From Folioceros fuciformis (Eukaryota; Anthocerotophyta; Anthocerotopsida; Anthocerotales), in NCBI GenBank assembly GCA_049999805.1, contig JBNGIO010006415.1:128529-161830 (forward strand): a stretch of 33,302 bases of DNA. The letters are read 5' to 3'. The notes beneath the pieces were generated by a model. It made no database searches and had not been told where the DNA came from. It saw nothing but the letters and a program-made list of their open reading frames with translations. Below are positions 28,868 to 33,302 of this stretch, piece after piece (the stretch's first letter is position 1; each line of letters starts with the position of its first letter). The position numbers were made by a program, and so were the translations under genes.

Positions 28868-29072
28868 GCCAGCAGCAAGGTGATTTGATCTGTCAAGAGA
28901 GCTTCATCCACCTGCTCTGGCCTTGTGTATGCTCACGAGATAACTTTGTGTGGTCCTGATTATACAGGAAGGGTTCCTGGCTGTATAATGGAGAGAGCCC
29001 TTAGTGTGGAGTGAGTGCGCAAGTTTTTGCCTATTCCATCTATCTCCCTCTCTCAGACAACCAGATAAGTCC
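28868..29072. other. Short spacer, 3' side of copia RNase H
   Basis: Probably the 3' untranslated part of the minus-strand copia remnant. Contains the near-repeat TGTATAATGG / CTGATTATACAGGAAGGG. No clear LTR. Confidence 0.35.
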
Positions 29073-29800
29073 TTACTGCTGGGAATAGGTGGAGAAATCC
29101 GCTAGCCCTAGTCCTTCCATGTGGGCATAGTGCTTCTGCTTAGATAGACCTTTTGTTAAGATATGAGCAGTGTTGTCTTCCGTTTTCACGTAACCGACTT
29201 TGATTACTCCTTGCTCGACCACATCGCGTATATAGTGATGATGGATCTCTATATGCTTGGTTCGAGCATGGGATTTAGGGTTGGCTACTAATTCAAGGGC
29301 TAGCTGGTTATCGCAGAGCAGTTGTGTAGGTTGGAGTTGTTTTTGATCCAGATCGCTAGGGAAACTTCTTTCCCACTCAGCTTCCTTAGAGGCCTCTATC
29401 AAGGACTTGTACTCAGCTTCAGTGGAACTGAGGGCTATGGAGGTCTATTTCTTACAACTCCAATTAACAGCTGCAGACGCAAGGAGGAAACAGTAGGTGG
29501 ATAGGCTGCGTCGGGAATCCTGATCAGAGGCCCAATCAACGTCTGTAAACCTTGTCAAGGTGAGTTTCAATGTTCCACTCCTTTTGTATACCAGCCCTAT
29601 GGTGAGTGTGCCTTTCAAATAACGAAAAATTCGTTTCACTGCTGTCCAGTGTGGACGACCAGGTTTCTCCAGTACTAATCGAGTATTGAATGTCAGGTCG
29701 TGTCTAGTTAGCCACGAAAAGGAGGCTGCCAACTGCATGTCTGTATAGTACATCACGCATGTCTTCTATCTCTTCAGCACTGGCAACGCAAACAAGGTCT
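29073..29800 (-). mobile_element. Ty1/copia remnant: end of RT and RNase H
   Basis: Minus strand from ~29800: SAEEIEDMRDVLYRHAVGSL, LLFVAN then a stop and TRPDI, then in another frame GRPHWTAVKRIFRYLKGTL, TLTRFTDVDWASDQDSRRSL (RNase H first Asp). A stop follows SCKK where the family has Gln (CAG to TAG), then TSIALSSTEAEYKSLIEA (catalytic Glu), LLCDNQLALELVANPK (second Asp), HARTKHIEIHHHYIRD, VKTEDNTAHILTKGL. This is the typical C-terminus of copia pol. It is broken by two stops and a frameshift. It does not carry the same domains as the 25330-27010 remnant, so the two could be halves of one family. Confidence 0.9.
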
Positions 29801-30540
29801 GCGCCTAACGGTTGTATTCCGCCAAATCGGGCTTCGGGTCATTTTCTCCGTCATTTTCCGTGGCACATATCCAGAAATCATGCTATTTGGTGTGGATTAA
29901 CTCCCAAATCTACGGAACAACGGTCACGACAAACTTTGTATTCATCATGTTTACCCAAAAACTAGGCGAAATTGCGGGTTACCAACAGTAAAACTTTTTG
30001 ATCCTATCTAGTTCCACGGTTGGTCTGACACTACCGACTGCATGTAGACGGAATGATATTTTTTGAAATCGGAATTACTTGAAACTGTGATATGTTAAAG
30101 CTTTTTCAACATCGCTCATTCAATGCTGGACGGAAGGAGTGCGCCGGTCTACTGGCGCACAGACCCTAAACCCTTGCTTAAGTGTGCCGGTAGACCGGCG
30201 CACTCCTACTTGTGAAGCGATGAGTAGCTGGTGAACACCCAGATCGGGTCTGGAGAGAGTGCACCAGAATTGTTCAAAATGAGTTAGGGTTAGGCCGGCG
30301 CACAGATAGGCCGAGGTAGCCGCTCTCTATGAGCACCCCCACAAGGGTGCTTATGAATAGCCAACCACAGCTCTTTGCAAACAGTGTTCATATGTATGAA
30401 GTATGGTATACATGAAAGTACTTAACCGGTATAGTCTAAGTTTTTGCGAGTTCGTCATTGAGTTCATCTGCACGGTTTTCTTGATCCCGTCTAAGCACAT
30501 ACAAGTTCTTTCTAATAAGGTTTCGAGTGCGAGCGTGTGG
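29801..30540. other. Non-coding spacer holding the left palindrome group
   Basis: No gene recognised. It contains two full palindromes and one broken one (listed separately) and a CCCTAAACCC motif at 30165. It may be the 3' flank of the minus-strand pseudogene that ends at 30541. Confidence 0.45.
30139..30303. repeat. Palindrome family, left group (2 full copies, 1 broken)
   Basis: Full copies are at 30139-30160 and 30182-30203: arms GTGCGCCGGT/ACTGGCGCAC around CT and GTGTGCCGGT/ACCGGCGCAC around AG. The second has one further A-T pair outside. A broken copy has GTGCACCAG at 30259 and GCCGGCGCAC at 30294, separated by 26 unrelated bases. The full copies are 21 bases apart. Confidence 0.9.
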
Positions 30541-32115
30541 CTATTTTTGACGAGTCAACTCAAATCCATACGCTAAAATAAAAGTGTTCGCGATAAACAT
30601 TGTGTCAATATGTTGCCGAAGTCTTATGCTTGGCCGTCGCTTACGTCCTCGTCTAGAACCCATGGCAGGTTCTTCATTCGGCAATATCATCTCCTCTTGA
30701 TATCGGCCTTCAAATGCATCTGAACATTTCGTGACCCACCAATGCACTGTGATACTATGAGTGTCATTTTCCTCCTGCGTGTCCAGCACTTTGGCGATCC
30801 AAAAAGGCGTGTTGTCTACGTTTGTCTCGCATGGGACAGCCATCATGTGCCCTGCTTCAATCTCTGATACATCTCCACTGAAGCTGTCAACATCGTTCCA
30901 AACGTAAGCGTCTCTTCTATAAGGCCCCACATACAGATCTCTTCTAGGAACTTCTCGTATCCGTGGGTTTTCCAATACCATAGCATCTGGCACGAGTAAT
31001 GGGGTATTTAACAACTATGCCTCGTTGCGATTATACCATCGCCATGGCCAGTCAATGCTCTACACCCGAATTTATAATTTGAACGATGGCCTCTTGCTCG
31101 GCCCAAAATGAATCCCACCAGATGTCTTCGCCCAGACCTAAGTGCTGCCGTAATTTGAACTCTAATCTTGATCGAATCTGCGACAGATTATATCCTGGCA
31201 TATCGTCCGTAATAGTCTTTTGTTTCCTACTCCTCACCTGCAGACGCATCAGTGGAGCGGCTTTCATATTCCTCTCCGGAACTACTTTCAGGAGTTCTAT
31301 CCCTTCATCAGGCGACCAGTATTGATTAGTAGAATATTGTTTTCCTCTCATAACTGTAACAGGTCCACGATCTCCACAGCTCTCTTTCGTGATCTTAAAC
31401 TGGTGTTGAAACGATATATTATGCAACTGATTAATTGCTGCAACACTCTGATATCCTGCTTTCCCATAGGGTATAGGCCAAACAAACGTTTTGAAGTCCA
31501 GCACCTCCTTCACCTCATGAACGTTTGGCATGGGGGTATACGCGCTCTGCATAACTGCAATAAGCTTAGGTAAAGTCAAAGCTTCCTTCCGTCTAAGTGT
31601 CGTTGAAAACTTGGAAAACATCTGATCAACCTGGTCATGCATGTGCCCCACTAGTAGGAATCCGACTTTTATCTTCAAGAAAACCCGCATTTCCACTAAC
31701 ATATTCAAATAAGAAAAAAACAACGTGTTTTTGTTCTCGCGTGCCGTGTTGTCTAGCTGCAAATATAGTACTCCAAGTAGCAAGCCTTCGTACTTGTGAA
31801 TCACGCGCTGAATAATTGATATTGTTAAGTTCGCATCGTTCTGAATATTGCCGAACTCGATGAAGAGCTTTGGTGTCAAAGTCTTGTTGTATACCATACA
31901 CCCTACTACATGGACATCAATGAGGCCAACATCCGCCAAATCTTTGGGTACTCGTACGAAATGGGGCAACTGTGTCTTTTGTTGATCCATTCCATCCACT
32001 AATATTCCGATGTACTTTCCGGGGTCGCCATAACATTTGACCCGATGCTTGATACTCTTCTCGGGCTCTACTTTTAATCTATTTCGATGGAGCTTCAAGT
32101 CAGATTCAAAGCCCT

Positions 32116-32481
32116 CTACAAAAAATAGCAAAGACCTACACATGAGAATAAGGAAAAAGTTTGTGAACTGGTGGGTGTGCGCCGGTAGACCAGCGCACAC
32201 CCACCATAGAGCAGTTAGTCCCTTCATTTCGTGAGAAGAAGCGGAAGCGGTGTGCCGGTATACCAGCGCACACCCAGCAATGCGCAGTCACAAGTAATAC
32301 TGAGTGATGCGACATAGGGGAGTGCGCCGGTCTACCGGCGCACTCTCAACATCGAATGGGAAGAAAAAGTGCGCTGGTCAACCGGCGCACTTATCAGGGA
32401 AGGATGGTGCGAAGTGCGCCAGTTGACTGGCGCACTTCAAATGCCTACCTGAAACGTACCTACAAAAACACGCTCACATAC
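32116..32481 (-). other. Intron of the DUF7869-like pseudogene, carrying five palindromes
   Basis: On the minus strand the donor is AAACAAG|GTATGTGAG at 32482/32481. The acceptor is CTATTTTTTGTAG|AGGGC at 32116/32115, after a pyrimidine tract. Joining gives KKKQ-EGFESD in frame (codon G|AG). Length 366 bases; five palindromes occupy 32163-32438. Confidence 0.6.
32163..32438. repeat. Palindrome family, right group (5 copies)
   Basis: Cores: 32177-32198 (centre AG), 32250-32271 (AT), 32322-32343 (CT), 32369-32390 (CA), 32414-32435 (TG). The general form is arms GTGYGCYRGT and ACYRGCGCAC with two free central bases. Arms extend outside the core in copy-specific ways: TGGTGGGT/ACCCACCA in the first, GA/TC in the third, AA/TT in the fourth, GAA/TTC in the fifth. 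The third and fifth are perfect palindromes apart from the centre (arms of 12 and 13 bases). Confidence 0.93.
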
Positions 32482-33302
32482 CTTGTTTCTTCTTAACAGA
32501 CTCGGCTATGATGTTCCTTTTCAGGTAATCGTAGGTTGTACAGAGTGAAAACCTGTTGGTCTTCGGAATTCACACCTTGTAGAAATGCGAAGCCCACAAT
32601 TGACAGAAATAAGAGTAAGACAACACTATACTGTTCCGCTCGTTACATTTGCTGCTTGTACTCCATAAAATTTCCTCTTTTGTGTACGAGTCGGGAAGAT
32701 GGTACACTTCAATGTTTGGCATGTGTTCTGCAAGGAGGCAAAATAATTGATCCATCCAAACACATGCAACCATAGCGTGGTCTTGGGTGCGCTTTTCTGC
32801 ATGGACAGAGCCCACCCACATAATGTTATCCAAAGCTCTTTCTTTTGTTGTCTCGTACCTGTTCGCACCGATACAGAAAACTCGTCTGAACACGTCCCGA
32901 CAACAGCGTATCTTGGCAGATCCAATGAGAAAAGCCACCGCTATAGAGCGTCCATCCGAAGTACACTTGACATCAAACAGGGTCTGCAAAAACATTTCTT
33001 GCTCTGTCCTGCACAGGTTTAGAAATCAGTATCTCAAATCCCGAAAACCTGGTTTACCTAAGGATCTAAGACACTGCTTTGCACAACATTGTCTGCGGTA
33101 ATTTGCAGAAATGCGGATCTCAGAGCACTTTTCCTCAGGTACAGTGGAGATTTTTTTCTTCCGACTACATTAATGATCTCCAAGAACTTCAATCAAGGAT
33201 TCGGATGATGGTTTTAGATTGTATGTTTTTCGCGACGATGTGCCCGTCGTCCTGACAACGTCTACGGCAATGACATCCGCTCCTTCGCCTTCAGGTTGGA
33301 AG

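Larger units (their letters stand above)
30541..33150 (-). pseudogene. Disabled gene with DUF7869-like domain, possible transposase
   Basis: Minus strand, 5' end probably beyond or near 33150. Parts in order: a Cys-rich start (NYRRQCCAKQCLRSL, ~33070-33140); EQEMFLQTLFDVKCTSDGR (~32990); AEHMPNIEVYHLPDSYTKEE; YFCQLWASHFYKV, stop TGA at 32570, IPKTNRFSLCTTYDYLKR. An intron (32481-32116) follows, then EGFESDLKLHRNRLKVEPEK, KYIGILVDGMDQ, LYLQLDNTARENKN, FLLVGHMHDQVDQMFSKFST and LRRKEALTLPKLIAVMQSAY. After a frameshift near 31052 come WPWRWYNRNEA, stop TAG at ~31015, and FWIAKVL to 30541. As I recall, this order fits the DUF7869 family found in large plant and animal repeat families. The D..D..D/E spacing suggests a DDE/RNase H-fold enzyme, an inference. 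Two stops and a frameshift disable it. Confidence 0.72.

Noticed and set aside
30139-32438. Palindromes as a CRISPR array
   Set aside because: Plant nuclear DNA, spacing from 21 to 51 bases or more with no unit spacer length, no cas genes, and the repeats vary in sequence.
32563-32576. GTGTGA as a splice donor after SHFYK in the DUF7869-like gene
   Set aside because: The frame continues as IPKTNRFSLC directly after the TGA, so a nonsense mutation explains the break better than an intron.

Overview
Nuclear DNA of a land plant. The window holds three intronless PLS-class pentatricopeptide repeat (PPR) genes in tandem, two intron-containing genes with plant-type GT..AG introns, Ty1/copia and Ty3/gypsy retrotransposon wreckage, and two 100-base N gaps (7815-7914, 22765-22864). 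The PPR style (long runs of VVTWNAMIAGYSQQG-like modules and a GQSWWTDMDG E+ tail) points to a spore-bearing vascular plant, a fern or lycophyte. I cannot settle which; the introns of 76-251 bases are shorter than I would expect in a large fern genome. Layout: 2-742, the 3' end of an unknown repetitive protein gene. 1679-5338, 10296-13343 and 13917-17162, three same-strand PPR paralogues with 9, 6 and 8 PLS modules, none with a DYW deaminase domain. Between PPR1 and PPR2 lie a 65-74 base minisatellite, a copia-type LTR with a primer-binding site, a dead gypsy pol (6635-8560) and a probable PPR relic. After PPR3 a degenerate array of about 235-base repeats (17224-18290) leads to a 10-exon gene for a cyanobacterial-type LpxB-like glycosyltransferase (18576-21044). 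Then comes a 5-exon ILR3-like subgroup IVc bHLH gene (22869-24157). The right third (24960-33302) is repeat-rich: two minus-strand copia remnants, a retrotransposon gag/LTR fragment, an unrecognised 183-residue ORF, and a disabled minus-strand gene with a DUF7869-like, possibly DDE-transposase domain. The genes do not form a pathway. The PPR trio probably acts on organellar RNA (editing or processing), the LpxB-like enzyme probably in the plastid, and the bHLH protein in the nucleus on iron or stress regulation. The most unusual structure is a family of palindromes: 10-base arms around a free dinucleotide, often extended by arms specific to the copy. Five copies lie in one intron of the DUF7869-like pseudogene and two full copies plus one broken copy lie beyond its 3' end. 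Some arms differ by paired, compensating changes.
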